64,000 nt of DNA, from positions 21,337,239 to 21,401,238 of the forward strand of contig OX328108.1 of NCBI GenBank assembly GCA_946811185.2. The letters are read 5' to 3'. The position numbers and the translations under genes were made by a program. The notes under the pieces were generated by a model. It worked only from the letters and a program-made list of their open reading frames with translations, made no database searches and was not told the origin of the DNA. The stretch comes from Hippopus hippopus. Lineage: Eukaryota; Mollusca; Bivalvia; Cardiida; Cardiidae. Of this stretch, positions 1-12,608 are shown piece by piece. Positions within the stretch are counted from its first letter, which is position 1; each line of letters opens with the position of its first letter.

Positions 1-807
1 CCAAGATTCCCGCAATATTTTTAACTTTGACCCTTAAATTTACCACAGTGCTGTCCAACAGGCACACTTTTTCAAACACATACCTTTGTGCTTGAAATTT
101 CCATTTTCCCGTTAGATTATTTATCGTAGTTGGCGCTTTATATCTCCTTTCCGCCTATATGTCATTGAGGTAGACTGGCAATGCATATTAAAGTGAGAGT
201 GGTAAAATGACCGTGGTTTTGACAGGTACAAATAGTTTACCAGTCTATATCTCTTTTCAAAATGGCCAAGCCGAAATTACGCATGACTTATGGCTACAAG
301 CTAAGGCAGACAATTTATGAAACATCATCATATCGGAACCAAATTATGAATTAGGTGCTTTACGAACGAACAAAATTCCCAGCAGGGGATTAACATATGG
401 AAAATCGTGAAATTAACTAACAGTACAGGTGAAAGATGATCCTTTCCAAGAAGAATGGGCATCAGAAATTTTTATGGTTGAAATTTGTAGACCGTAAAAT
501 GAGAAGAAAAACATACAATGATTTGACCTCAAATTTAAAAAAAATCCATTTCGACAGGCGATGAATATGAGAGTAGTCTTACAAGGCAAATCTCTTGATC
601 ATCATCAGGATGTACTTGAAAAGCCAAGTCAGGTTTAATTAACTTTGTGCATTTTCACATGTTGTCCCCCAAATTTTCAAAATATCCCCAAAATGTTTGG
701 TCAGGGGGCCCTTGTGTCCCCCGCAATTTTAGAACGAGGTGCAACACTGGTTATTTTAACTTCATTTACAATATCCAAATCCAATCTCTCTCAGCATGCC
801 CATTTTT
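1..807. other. No gene seen
   Basis: AT-rich sequence without a convincing coding region. The reading frames between 645 and 970 are a by-product of the low-complexity and repeat sequence that follows. Confidence 0.5.
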
Positions 808-1240
808 GTGTGTCTTATTTCCATACATTATATGTCTTCTATCAAAATATAAACTGATTGTATATTGGCATTTCTTCTTCACATGGTTTATGTCCAAATC
901 TAAAGTGCCTAAGAATAATTATCTATTATTTGTCTTTTTCCCATACATTGTGTGTCTTCTACCAAAATAACACAAAACATAATTTATTGGCATTTCTTCT
1001 TTACATGCATAATGTCCAAATTAAATTTGCCTAGAAGAATATCCATTATTTATCTGTCCTATTCTTGTACATTATGTGTTTTTTTTTCTTTACATGTATA
1101 ACATCAAAATCTTAAGTGCCTCCATTACTTATGTGTCTTACTTCTATACATTACAAGTCTTCTACAAAAACTTAATACAGACTGATATCTTGGCATTTTC
1201 TCATTACATGTGTAGTGTCAAAATCTAATGTGCCTGATTA
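808..1240. repeat. Tandem repeat, about 122-bp unit, four degenerate copies
   Basis: Units start near 808, 930, 1053 and 1129. Each has a TGTCTTATTTCCATACAT-like start, a TCTTCTACCAAAA block, a TTGGCATTTCTTC block, ACATG and a GTCCAAATCTAAAGTGCC-like end. The third copy is shortened to about 76 bp. Divergence between units suggests an old array. Confidence 0.7.
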
Positions 1241-2452
1241 TCCAATCTAATGTTTCTAAACATATATCCTCTAACAACAACATGAAAGCCATGATAGCCC
1301 TGCATCACTCACTAGAAAACCATTATATCTCTGAATCAAGAATAAATAGTTCTTGTAAAAAAGAGCAGTCCATCAATTCGAACCATTGATAATATGGCCA
1401 AACCATCTCCTTCCAATGTGTTAAAATAAGTATATGTGAGGGAAAGTGAACCAAGAAATTTCAGTGCTAAGCAAATGAAATATTTCAGTCCTTCATTGGA
1501 TAGAATGCACAGAGGAAACTTTTACCACAGATATTTTACGTTGAAAACGGGGAAAAATCATTTGATTTTACAGTATCTCCATGCAAGAATGCAAGAGGTT
1601 TCAATACCTTCAATGGATGTGGATATAAGATTTACACAAAAACTCAACCTGCCCCAGAAAAAGTCTTAGTGTTTCACAGGCCATGATTCTTACGCACCCC
1701 TGGGCTAATTTAATCGTCGAAGTGGTTTAGCAAATGTTTTAAAATAAATTGTTGATAACAAACGACTAATGAACAGTGACTGACAACAGACACAGTCTGA
1801 TCACAAAAAGCTTATGTTGCCTTCAGCTCATGTTCATGCAAGCAAAATACAAATAAGAGTTGTGCCATGAGAATCTTAACATTTGGGCATGAATGTAAAG
1901 TATTTTTTCAGATCAGCCTGCATGGATAGACCAAGCATGATACTGTCAACAAAGACTCCATCTGCCTGAGAAAATAGGAGGTCTTTTTTAATCCTATTGA
2001 TAAAGTACATCATACACAATTTTTGGATGGGTCAAAAACAAAAACGGACAATTATAATACATTACATCAAAGGGTGATTCATTTTCAAGTAGAACACATT
2101 GTGACAAGCAATTTCTTCTTTTTTTGTAGTGTTTTACCAAGATGTCTGCTGCAAATCCACTTAGGAACTAAATTTTAACCTATTACAACATATGTGCACT
2201 ATATGCCCCTGACTGAAAAACAAATGAAAGCAATCAGATGAAACAAGGAACTCTCAACAAAGACAGCAGATGGGAAAAACGATCAAAATACCAAATTCTG
2301 TAAAATTCTGATTTCTCACAACTCATAAACAAATAAAAGCATTAAAAAACTTTTAACTGATGGGCCTATTTACTCTTGCATGTACACAATAGCCATTGCA
2401 AATAATGAATCAAAATTATTCTAAAGAAAGCATTTTAAACATGCTTTTTTTC
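1241..2452. other. No gene seen; relic of a GGCCATGATGGCC-type repeat
   Basis: Non-coding. Near 1284-1312 a degenerate AAAGCCATGATAGCCCTGCAT resembles the start of the tandem-core elements at 14703 and 58164. The short frame at 1436-1669 has no recognisable domain. Confidence 0.4.
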
Positions 2453-2716
2453 TGTTTAACTCTTTACCAGATTTCTGTTTAACTCTTTACCAAATCAGGA
2501 AATTTCAGTCCTCCTAAATTGAAGGCATTTGCATATATGACAAATTAAGTGTGGCTAAGAATGCCTTATTTTTCTCTCAAAGGAAATAAAAGATTGTGGG
2601 AAAAGGAGGAAATGTCCATGATGAATATTTTCTCCTTTTTCTACAATGTTTTCCAAAGCGTTCTATGCCAGGGTAAAAAAAAAAAAAAACCTGAGCAAAA
2701 TCTGGGAAAGGGTCAA
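2453..2716. repeat. TTAA-flanked palindromic MITE, copy A
   Basis: Member of the MITE family described at 53860-54088. It begins at TTAACTCTTTACC (2479) and ends with GGGAAAGGGTCAA (2716), where the right TTAA has mutated to TCAA. The terminal block TCTGTTTAACTCTTTACCA is duplicated in tandem at 2453 and 2476. The palindromic core (GTGGGAAAAGGAGGAAATG... then TTTTCTCC) is eroded. Confidence 0.65.
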
Positions 2717-3225
2717 CCATGAGAGAGGTTCAGGTTGCAAAGTTGCAAAGCCTTTTTGTCAATTCTCTCTATTTTAATGATTTTGATTCAGACATGGGTA
2801 CATATCTGTATCTTGGCCCAATAAAAACATTTCATTGTTGTGGATTTTTAAAGTACCTAAACTTTCTTCTTTTATTCTTTCTAAATCCCCTGGGAATGAC
2901 TCCTTAGATATTGCTCTCAAGCTGTAAAGTAATTGTAACAAATAAATTGCTAATAAATTTGTAGATGAAATAACCATGTCTGCATTTAACTTCCAAAGAA
3001 TTTCTTGTAAAATGGGGTGCCATACACGATACGCATAAATGTCAAAACACAAGACAAATACAAACAATGGCTGACAGATAGGTGGTAGGAAACCTTAGGG
3101 GAAAAAAAAACCCTGGAAAAAGGAACTGTCCAACTTCCACAATCTTTATGCGCTTTTTTTTCCCAGAATATTATCAAAGGCCATCTGCATGATATATGTG
3201 GCTACAGGATAAACTCACTTCTGTT

Positions 3226-3320
3226 AGGTTAATGATGAATTATCAAATCAGTAAAAGAGGTTAATGATGAATTATCAAATTAGTAAAAGAGGTTAATGAT
3301 GAATTATCAAATTAATTAAT
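3226..3320. repeat. 32-bp tandem repeat, three copies
   Basis: AGGTTAATGATGAATTATCA recurs at 3226, 3258 and 3290 with exactly 32-bp spacing. The copies are nearly identical, so this is a young minisatellite. It lies about 80 bp upstream of the LINE insertion site. Confidence 0.85.
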
Positions 3321-3940
3321 GAGTATATATGTAATGCCAATTTAAACAGCTAAGGTCATGTCAAGACGGTCAGTGATGTTTCTACATTTCTCACAGGCAT
3401 CAGAGATGATACCCCCAGCTGGGCGGGGGGATAGAAATAGCTCAGCTGTCGCACTACAGCAGGGGTAAGACCCCCCCCACTGTGCCTACCTGTTTGCCGT
3501 AGGCTGCAACTCGTGTCGTTTGATGACGGGATCCTGGCGGTTGAGTGGATTCAGAGTATGGCCCTTTGATAACTCTGTTTTTGCAACACACCACTTTGGC
3601 CTTGAACTGAACTAAACGAGGGGTCAGGAAGGCCCGTCCTGATCAATCGGCTGGTCATGCCGAGCCCTAGGGTGTTTCTCTGACTGTTTTCTTTTACACA
3701 TACATACACAGATACATTATTTCTCTGTCATGAGTTGCTGTATGTCAATACCCTAGAAGGCGGTGGCTCATGGGCTAATCGGGTGAAAGCCTGGTGTTTG
3801 ATTGACACTTGTAAATGCCCAAAGACAGTCTATGCTTGGTATGACATTCTGCGGGCCTACATTTGTCCGGTCTAGCCCTTTCACTTCGAGTATATCACCG
3901 ATGTATCCTTGTCATGATCTGAGTTAGGTTTCCCCGGATC

Positions 3941-5506
3941 ATGTCCCCTTGTTGGGCTCCGAGGCGGGTGAGGAGCATCGGTGATGAATATTCAACAACA
4001 ACTATGGCTTCTCAAAAAAAGGCCAAGCGTGTACTCTCTGACTCAGATTCTGAATCAGAATACTCAAGACCTTCAACAACATTTGCTCGCTTTTTAGTTA
4101 TTGAATCTATTGACTCTTCTAAACCAGTAACAAAACTCTCACCTTTTATCATTGAAAAATCTATCTCATCAATCTTAGGCACACCAAAATCTGTTAAAAA
4201 ACTTAAAAATGAAACCTTGCTTGTTGAGTGCTTCTCGCAACAACAAGTTAGAAACCTGCTTGGACACAAGAAACTTTTCAATCTTGATGTCAAAATCTTT
4301 CCTCACAAGACCCTTAATACCTCCAAAGGGGTCATTAGATGCAAAGAATTAAGCTTCTGTGACTCTTTGGAGGAAATCAAATCAAACCTCAAAAGCCAGG
4401 CTGTGTCTGATGTTAAAAGAATTTCAGTTCTCAGAAATGGCATTCGTAGAGATACACATACCTATATCTTAACATTCTCTACGCCAACTCTCCCTACTTC
4501 AGTTAAAGTTGGATTTCAATCGGTCAAGGTCGATGTTTATGTGCCTAATCCGTTGCGCTGTTACAGATGCCAACGGTACGGCCATCATGAAAGTAACTGC
4601 AGAAGCACACCTGTTTGTCCCAAATGTGCTTTTGAAGGGGAAGACCATGACCAAAAGACTTGCAATAACCCCCTTCTCTGTGTCAATTGCAAGTTTTCTC
4701 ATCCTACATTTTCCAAAGAATGTCCAGTTTGGAAAGAGGAGAAAGAAATCCTGTCAATCAAGTTTAAGGAGAATGTTACCTTCTTGGAAGCCAGGAAAAC
4801 AGTTGAAAAACGCAGGTCTGATCAGGCTTTGTTGAGCAAAAGCACAACATATGCAAATGTTGCTTCTCCTTTGCCTGCAAATGGACATTGTCCAACCTGC
4901 GAACTGTTGGCTAAAAAACTTCTCCAAAAGTTTCCTGAAATGACTGATGAACTGAAAGCTCTCATTCCCAATGTCCAAATTGCAACACCTTCTACTCAGA
5001 CTCAGCCTGCGTCTGAAACAAACAAAACTTCTACGCCCTCAAAATCCACAAACTCTCAAAGTATCTCTTCACAAAAAACTTCAAAACCATCTACCTCCTC
5101 ACAAAATATCTCTTCGAAAAAAGCTTCAAAGCCATCTCCCCCTTCACAACAGCCTCCAAAGAAACCTCAACCTCCATCTTCACAGTCTACAACTAAATCT
5201 AACGTCTCATCTAAAGAGAGCAAATCTAATCATGCACCCCGATCTCCTAAAAGATCTTCTTCGAAATCGAAACCACAACCCAGAGATACCCATGAATCTT
5301 GTGAAATCACAGTCAGAGTAAATGATCCTGTCCCTACCTCCAATAGATTTTCGGAGCTAGAGGACATGGATGCAGATGCTGAGAATCTGGAAGGTGAGGC
5401 TTCAGATTCGGAAGCCTCTATCTGGTCGATTTCTAAGGATCCTTGGAACAAGGACACTGACACTTGGCACTCGTCCATACCCGAGACAAGTGTAATGAAA
5501 TCTTAA
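3941..5506 (+). CDS. LINE ORF1, Gag-like nucleic-acid-binding protein
   Basis: Intact 521-codon frame. This is the RNA-binding/chaperone protein that packages the LINE transcript. Residues 1-45 are acidic and serine-rich; ATG 3941 is the first start, and a second ATG at 4004 (MASQKKAKR) follows a short leader and may be the real one. Three zinc knuckles lie near residues 208-262: CYRCQRYGHHESNC, CPKC...HDQKTC and CVNC...FSKEC. Residues 340-460 are low-complexity, rich in S, K, P and T, with repeated SSQK/SKPS motifs, followed by an acidic tail. ORF2 starts 15 bases after the stop, so it is probably translated by reinitiation from the same RNA. No lesion is visible. Confidence 0.9.
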   Translation: MSPCWAPRRVRSIGDEYSTTTMASQKKAKRVLSDSDSESEYSRPSTTFARFLVIESIDSSKPVTKLSPFIIEKSISSILGTPKSVKKLKNETLLVECFSQQQVRNLLGHKKLFNLDVKIFPHKTLNTSKGVIRCKELSFCDSLEEIKSNLKSQAVSDVKRISVLRNGIRRDTHTYILTFSTPTLPTSVKVGFQSVKVDVYVPNPLRCYRCQRYGHHESNCRSTPVCPKCAFEGEDHDQKTCNNPLLCVNCKFSHPTFSKECPVWKEEKEILSIKFKENVTFLEARKTVEKRRSDQALLSKSTTYANVASPLPANGHCPTCELLAKKLLQKFPEMTDELKALIPNVQIATPSTQTQPASETNKTSTPSKSTNSQSISSQKTSKPSTSSQNISSKKASKPSPPSQQPPKKPQPPSSQSTTKSNVSSKESKSNHAPRSPKRSSSKSKPQPRDTHESCEITVRVNDPVPTSNRFSELEDMDADAENLEGEASDSEASIWSISKDPWNKDTDTWHSSIPETSVMKS

Positions 5507-5521
5507 TCGATCTATTTTAAA

Positions 5522-8500
5522 ATGCATTGGTTTACGGCCTCTTTTTTTACGTTAGCTTTTATACTTTCTTCATGCACAATGGATACCATTATCCAATGGA
5601 ATTGTCGAGGTCTGAAGTCAAACTTTGATGAACTTTCCCTTTTAATCAATGATCACAAACCAGTTGCTGTTTGTCTGCAAGAAACCTTCCTTAAACGGGA
5701 GGATGATATCTCTATCAAATATCATTCCATTTACAATAAGTTTTTTACCGAAGGCGAAAAAGCCAGAGGTGGTGTTTCTATTATTGTTAACAACAGCATT
5801 CCTCATAAAGTTATCTCTATTAATACAAACTTGCAAGCTGTTGCCATCAGGTTATCTTTACACAGTGCTCTTACACTATGTTCTTTATATCTTCCCCCGA
5901 GCACACCTATCAATGAGACCAATCTGAATGATCTCATTTCCCAATTGCCATCCCCCTATATTCTTGCTGGGGACTTTAATGGTCACAATGTTATGTGGGG
6001 TTGCGATGACACTAACCAGAGAGGTTTACAGTTGGAGAGCTTCATTTCGAACAACTCTTTGTCTTTCATGAATGATAACAAGTCCAAAACCTACTTGCAT
6101 CCAGCAACTGGATCTTACTCTTCCATTGATCTAACCTTATGCAACCCAGTCTTACTTCCCAATTTCACCTGGAAAGTGACTGAGGATTTGTGTGGAAGTG
6201 ATCACTTCCCCATTATCTTTTCATCTACACAACCATCCAGCAGTGTACGACCGCAGAAATGGAAGCTTTCCAAAGCCAATTGGAACAGATTTGAAACCCT
6301 CTGTGAACAGATCATTACACATGACAAATTTGGAGATTGCGATGATCCTGCAAAACTTTTTACTTCCCTATTAATTGATGCAGCTAAACAGTCCGTCCCT
6401 CAGACCTCGACAAATCCAAAACGTCGTGACAAGCCTTGGTACAATGATGATTGTAAACAGGCTGTCAGAGACAGAAAACAAGCCCTTAGAAAGTTTAACC
6501 TCAGGCCTACCAAAGAAAATCATAACTTATTCCGTATTTCCAGTGCAAAGGCTCGACGAACCATTAGAGAAAGTAAGCGCAAGGCTTGGAGACAATATGT
6601 CTCTAAATTAAATAGTAGAACTACTACTGAAAAAACCTGGGACATGATCAGAAAGATCAATGGCAAAGGCCAGCCCCCTCTTAGTCACCTTGAAGTTTAA
6701 CAATACTTTGTTGGAATCACCCCAAGATATAGCTGATGCTCTTGCCGACAACTTTTGCAAAAAGTTTTCCTCTGCAAACTATTCTGAAAAGTTTCAGAGG
6801 AATAAAGCCAGAGAAGAAAAGAAAAAACTTAATTTCAATTCTTCTAATTCAGAGCATTATAATAAACTCTTCACCTTTAAAGAATTAAAATCTGCTCTGA
6901 ATAAAGCTCACGATTCTTCTCCTGGCCCAGATAAAGTTCATTACCAGTTTTTAAAACACTTACCTTTTACTTCTCTCTCAGTTTTACTTGATATTTTCAA
7001 TGATATCTGGCAGTCAGGTGTTTTTCCTTCATCCTGGCGGGAAGCATTAGTCATTCCTATCCCAAAACCTGGCAAGGATACTAGTGACCCGGCTAACTAT
7101 CGGCCAATAGCTCTTACAAGTTGTCTCTGCAAGACCTTAGAACGTATGGTCAACGACAGGCTTGTTTGATTTTTAGAGAAAAATAACCTCATCGTTGATG
7201 TACAGAGTGGATTTCGACGCCAACGTGGCACCATAGATCATCTTGTCCGCTTTGAAACCTTTGTCAGAGAAGCCTTTATTAATAGACAGCATGTAGTATC
7301 TGTCTTTTTCGACCTTGAAAGTGCTTACGATACGACTTGGAAATACGGAATTCTTAAAGATTTGCATGACTTTGGTCTTCGAGGCCGTCTTCCTCTTTTT
7401 ATTTCAGCCTTCTTGGATGAACGTCTTTTCCGCGTCCGAGTTGGTAATACTGTCTCGGGAGCCCGTGAACAGGAGATGGGTGTACCCCAAGGATGTATTC
7501 TCTCTGTTACGCTTTTCAGTGTGAAAATAAACAGTATAGTTAAAGCTATCTGTCCTGGTGTAGACTGTTCCCTTTATGTTGATGACTTTGTTATATGCTT
7601 CAGATCTCGAAATATGAATATTATTGAGAGACAACTTCAACAGTGTCTCAACAAGCTCCAAACGTGGTCTGACGAAAATGGCTTCAAATTTTCGAAGTCC
7701 AAAACTAAGTGCATGCACCTCTGTAATCTACGAGGTGTTCATCCAGACCCTGAACTGTATTTGGACAAAACTAAAATTGAAGTCATTTCTGAATTTAAAT
7801 TTCTTGGAGTGATCTTTGACAGAAAGCTTTCCTTCCTTCCTCACATCACTGCACTTAAAAAGAAGTGCAAGAAGGCTCTTAATCTTCTTAAGGTTGTGGC
7901 CCATTCTGAATGGGGAGCAGACCGTAAAGTCCTCTTGCGGCTTTATCGATCTTTAGTTCGCTCCAAATTAGACTATGGATCTATTGTATACGGATCTGCC
8001 CGTAAATCTTACCTGAAAATTCTCGATTCTATACACCACGAAGGTCTTCGTCTTGTACTTGGAGCTTTCAGAACTTCTCCCGTCAATAGTCTCTATGTTG
8101 AGGCTAATGAACCTTCTCTTTCTTACAGGAGGGAAAAACTCTCGCTTCAATATCTTTTAAAACTGAAGTCCAATCGTTTTAATCCAACTCATAACATTGT
8201 TTTTAAACCTCAATATAAACATCTTTTTGAAAGGAAACCAAATGTTATTCCTCCATTTGGTATCCGCATGGAGCCCATTGTAGATAACCTTGGCATAGAC
8301 ACTGAGTCTATTGCCGACTATAAAATCTCTGAAATCCCTCCATGGACACTAAACAGTGCAGAATTCAGATTTGACCTTGCATCTGACAAAAAGTCTGTCA
8401 CGGATAGAACTGTGTTTCATGCTAGATACAACGAGATAAAGGAGCATTATTTTTCCTTCAAACCCATCTATACAGATGGGTCTAAAGAAGGAAATTCTGT

Positions 8501-9257
8501 AGCAGCTGCCACTGTTTATGGAAAAAGGAGCTTAAAGTGTCGCCTTCCAAACAACTCCTCTATTTTCTCTGCTGAAATTAAAGCAATTGATCTTGCCCTT
8601 AATCTAGCTGAACATTCTAATTCCAACCGTTTCATTATCTTCTCGGACTCTTTGTCAACATTACAAGCCCTTTCAAATCAATGCCTTGAGAATCCCTTAA
8701 TCTGTAATTTACTTGAAAGGATCTCACAAATTTCTTCTATGAATAGATTGGTGTTCTGCTGGCTTCCAAGTCATGTAGGCATCAAAGGCAATGAAAATGC
8801 TGATAGGTCTGCTAAATCTGCACTTAACCTTCCCATTTCAGATTTTAAAGTTCCACACACTGATTTTAAATCCTCCGTTTTAACACATATCCAATCTTCT
8901 TGGCAATTCCAGTGGGATGCTGATGTTTTCAAAAAACTGCATTCAGTTAAACCATCCCTTGGTGAATGGTACCCCGTTTACAGGTCTGTTCGTCGAGAAG
9001 AAGTGATAATTGCACGACTTCGAATTGGCCATTCACGCATCACACATTCCTGGCTCTTGACCAGAGATGATGCCCCTGAATGTATTCCATGCAATACATC
9101 CTTTTCTGTTAACAATATCCTACTAGATTGCATTGACTTCCAGCCAGTTCGTTCAAAATATTTCAACGTCAGTAGTTTGAAAAATCTTTTTGATTCTGTT
9201 AGCGTTGAATCTATTATCGCTTTCATAAAGGAGATTGGCATTTACAATAAACTGTGA
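5522..9257 (+). pseudogene. LINE ORF2: AP endonuclease, reverse transcriptase, RNase H (two lesions)
   Basis: Cuts target DNA, copies the LINE RNA and removes it. The first ATG is at 5522, but the endonuclease begins at ATG 5579 (MDTIIQWNCRG). Endonuclease motifs are QET, AGDFNGHN, SSIDLTL and SDHFPI. RT motifs are SPGPDKV, NYRPIALTS, FFDLESAYDTTW, GVPQGCILS and YVDDFV. RNase H carries TDGS, SAEIKA, FSDS and NENAD, the expected D-E-D-D residues. Two lesions are visible: one extra T in the TTT at 6696-6698, which shifts frame, and TGA at 7167-7169 where the family usually has Trp. Downstream of the stop the frame stays open to 9257. The copy cannot make full ORF2 protein, yet all catalytic motifs remain, so it is young. 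Confidence 0.9.
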
Positions 9258-9758
9258 TATTTACTGTTGAGTTTCTTACTCATCTTTTTACAACATTCTT
9301 TGTTCCTTTAATATTCAGTTTGCATCTCCTTAGTGGGAGGATTAGCCCTCTTGGGGGCATCTTATCTCATTGGAGACGGACCTCTTTAATGGGAGTATAC
9401 TGATCCCATTGGAGGCTCCACACTTAACCATTTTTAACACTCATTTCCAAAGAAAAATAATATTCACAGTAATACCTTTTTAATCTAAAATTTAGGAGTA
9501 GGCAGGGATGCCCAGCCACTCAATATCATATTTTATGAACATTAAAACTTTTGAGTAGATAGGGATTGCCCTGTCACCCAATAATGCCCTTTGTGCATAT
9601 TATACATAATCCTTCTTAATTCAACTCTTTTACTATTATCAATATATTCAAACCTTTTTCAATTTAAAAATTCTACTTTATTCATCTTTTAACACAGATA
9701 TGCGCGCTAAATGACCAAAGCTGTCGATGCGCCATAAAACAACATTCATTCATTCATT
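9258..9758 (+). other. LINE 3' UTR and CATT tail
   Basis: Contains paired blocks: TTAGTGGGAGGATTAGCCCTC and related GGGAG/CCCATTGGAGG repeats at 9330-9420, and two copies of a GAGTAGRYAGGGATKSCC block at 9490 and 9555. It ends ATGCGCGCTAAATGACC...GATGCGCCATAAAAC (9703-9740), a small GC-rich stem typical of I/Nimb 3' ends recognised by the reverse transcriptase, then (CATT)4. Confidence 0.65.
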
Positions 9759-9794
9759 CATCAGAGATGAGAGGAGAAATATAACCTAGGAGAA

Positions 9795-9880
9795 AATTGG
9801 CTGCTATTAAAACGGGTATCAAACCTAAAACTGCCAGGTCTTGAGTCAGATAAGCCACATACTAAGCTACCGTGTCGGGC
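9795..9880 (-). repeat. Degenerate tRNA-derived SINE head or tRNA relic
   Basis: On the minus strand an A-box-like TAGCTTAGTATGTGG (9855-9869) is followed by a B-box-like GGTTTGATACC (9815-9825), at tRNA-like spacing. No cloverleaf is intact, so it is not a functional tRNA gene. The LINE inserted about 25 bp away. Confidence 0.35.
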
Positions 9881-12270
9881 TACTATTTTTGAAAAAGACA
9901 TGACAAGAGACTAGAATTAGACAGGCATTGGAAAACATTAAAGATTTCATTGAATAATTTCATTTCATTGAAGTTACATCAACTTACATTGCATTATCTG
10001 ATTTGACATAAACCAGGCTACCATTCATTACTTATGAAGGCCAAGGTACAGGTGTTCTCTCAAGTGTTGCCCAAACAAATCTGCAAGCAGGCGTGATAAA
10101 ATAAAAACAAAGGCTGAACATATTAACCAGATAAATCTTGGTTTTTACAGTCCTGGGATAGATAGCTTTTGAAAACATTGTGGGAAAAAAGCACTCTGGA
10201 TAAGCTTTCAACCAACTGCAGGGCCTGCTCATAAATATAAAAAGGGGCAAATATTTTTTTTCAATTTGGCGAAAGTAGTGGGAAAGAAAAATATCAAAGG
10301 ATTGAAGGTCCTGAAAGTCGCACTGATGATGAGACCTTGATATTTTGGGACTGATAGATGGTCATCACCCCTTTACATCACAATCTTACTTTTACGTAAT
10401 TGAGACAGCTTTGGAAAACAGCTGAAAGATAGAAAAACCCGGTTTTTTTTTTTACTCAAGGTTTTCTTCCAATTAGACTCAAATTTAATGGTTTAAGTCA
10501 CATTTGATTAGCTTTCAGCAATTCTTTGATTTTGACCAGTCTACAATTTAGTTGAGCAAATGCAGTTACTTGTGACAGGCAGCTTCCCACCAAGTTAGAT
10601 CTTTTCATTTTTCTTTTTCTTTAATATTTTCGTGTTGGCATATAGCCTGACATAATTTACCCAGAACAATAATGTCATTGGTCACCTCTATTACTTGGAA
10701 CTTACTGAAACAGGAGCACTGCATGTCAATGACAGCACTCGACTGTTTAACTACAATATTTTAGACTGCTTAAAATTTCAGTCAAAAAAGGGATGAAAAT
10801 ATTGTTGGTAAAGAAAATATATTGTCTTATTTTCCCATGTTTTTCACAGCTATCTTTCTCAGGGGCGTCAAAAATGTTATTGTGCGGTAATGTGCTTGAT
10901 GTTGGGTGAAAATTCAAAGTTGAACAAGAGCACTGCATGCGGGTGCCAACACTCGGCTGTTCAGGTGCTTGATAGTGGATAGAATGGCTAAGTCGAAAAA
11001 GAGGCACAATTCCTACGAAAATGAGTTTAGAGTTATTTCTCTTCATTTTTGCAAGTTACTCTTTTGATAGTTAACATATATTCTAAGTTTCAAGTAAATG
11101 CCTACAATAATAGAGATATCATGAAATGTCTAAGTTTTCGCAAGTAGATGCCGCCAAGGCTATAGCAATACCTCGGGTTTTCTCCAAAAACAGGTGAGCT
11201 AAAAAGTTCATGAAATGGTCAAAAATATTTTCAGAGATTTCTGACCTGGTCACACAAGTTAATCTTTTAATAGTTATATATACTTAAAGTCGATATCTTG
11301 AACTGAAGCAAACACAGTGCAAAAAAACTTGGCATGGCGCCGATGACAACCTTGCTATGAATATAACGATGTGTTTTTTGAAAACAGGCAAGCTAACTAG
11401 CTGTCGTAGAATGGTTATGCTACCTGAATGGATAATGCTGCCCGAAAAAGTACCCGTCAAGGATTTGGGCCATTACAGTTGGACAGACGGACAGCATGGC
11501 CGCTATATACTCTTCCAAATTTTTTTCAAAGCATAATAACACAAAATAGAATATTTAGTTTAGAACAATTTATTTAGAAAATAAAACATCCAAAAATATA
11601 AAACTTCTAAAAGTAAACTCTGAACACATTTGTGAATCATACTTAAAAAGAAAATATGAAGGTAATTATGCAGTTACACACATTGGTGTATGAAGAAATT
11701 CAATACTAATTGAGGTTTAGAGCAAGGCTATTGAATGAATGAACAAATTCATTGAATATGAACTTCCCATGATATTGCCCTATTCCTTGTATTGTCTTGT
11801 TTTCTGCCATGGTTTGAATTTGATAGATTTGTAATGCAGAACCATGGGTGATAGTACCTTGTCAAAGGAAATTACTCATAACAAGCAATTTCTCTTTTTC
11901 ACAAAGTTGCTAACTGTCAAGAAAATGCATAATCACCTTCCACTTCGAGGGATAAAAATGGTTAACTTTAGGTGCTCAAATGAGATAAACAAAGGTTCTA
12001 AAATAACAAAGACAAGTGCAATTTGCCATTAAGAATACATGGCCTGTTGTATATAATGCTCCTGTGTTAGTGAACATTTATTCTAAGTTTCAATCTAACC
12101 AAGAAGACATTTTACGAATGAATTTTTATACAAAAGGCCAAATGCAAAAACCTGGCTATGACAAAAAAGTTAACTTTATGCTGCAACTGTCAATCAACAG
12201 TGGTAAAAAGGAACTAGAGAAATAAGTCTATGCTTTGAAACATTTTAACATGTGAAAGTTATGAGATATA
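9881..12270. other. No gene seen apart from the 10924 repeat
   Basis: AT-rich, non-coding. Near 10700-10790 there is a partial, decayed relative of the 10924-11203 repeat. Near 11850-11900 there is an isolated AATTACTCATAACAAGCAATTTC hairpin resembling the core of the palindromic MITE family. Confidence 0.4.
10924..11203 (+). repeat. Dispersed repeat family D, copy 1
   Basis: Begins ACAAGAGCACTGCATGCGGG and ends CTATAGCAATACCTCGGGTT...GAGCTAAAA. A second full copy is at 42631-42943 and a diverged piece at 40915-41010. The GAGCTAA terminus is shared with the tandem-core elements in this window, which suggests the same non-autonomous rolling-circle class. Confidence 0.6.
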
Positions 12271-12518
12271 CAGCCAATTCTCGTTATGTCGATGGGGACT
12301 CTCTGAAATATTTTGAGATTTCTGTTCTTTGACATGTCAGATTTGCACATTTGATACAATTTTTATTGTAAACACATGTTTAACTTCTTTAGCCAGAGAC
12401 ATCATGAAAATTTATAGAGTAAACCAAGTAAAGTCCATGCTTAAAACAGGATCAAAATTTTACTTTTAAGTAAGCAGTTATTCGAAATAAGTGAAGTCGA
12501 AATAACGACAATCAGCTG
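12271..12518. mobile_element. Tigger/pogo-type MITE (248 bp)
   Basis: Flanked by TA at 12269-12270 and 12519-12520. Left end CAGCCAATTCTCGTTATGTC; right end, read inward, CAGCTGATTGTCGTTATTTC. Internal direct motifs (TTCGAAATAAGTGAAGTCGAAATAA) lie beside the right end. No coding capacity; it must be mobilised in trans by a Tigger-like transposase with matching ends, which is not the one of either Tigger element here. Confidence 0.75.
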
Positions 12519-12608
12519 TACATATATAACCATTTCATATTATTTCCAACAATCCATTTCTAGAAGAAATTGCTTTTCTTTCATATTGCAAAAATATAGC
12601 AAAAATAT

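Larger units (their letters stand above)
3410..9758 (+). mobile_element. Non-LTR retrotransposon, I superfamily, Nimb-like (6349 bp)
   Basis: Full-length element. It has a 530-bp 5' UTR, ORF1 with three CCHC zinc knuckles, ORF2 with endonuclease, reverse transcriptase and RNase H, then a 3' UTR ending in GATGCGCCATAAAACAACA followed by (CATT)n. An RNase H domain at the end of ORF2 places it in the I superfamily; the CATT tail and the layout fit the Nimb group known from molluscs. Exact 12-bp TSDs and only two lesions in ORF2 indicate a fairly recent insertion. The 5' end is intact, which is uncommon for LINE copies. Clade placement is from recalled family features, not from a tree. Confidence 0.9.
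3398..9770. repeat. 12-bp target-site duplication of the LINE
   Basis: CATCAGAGATGA occurs at 3398-3409 and again at 9759-9770, directly bordering the LINE on both sides. Its length is normal for target-primed reverse transcription. Confidence 0.9.
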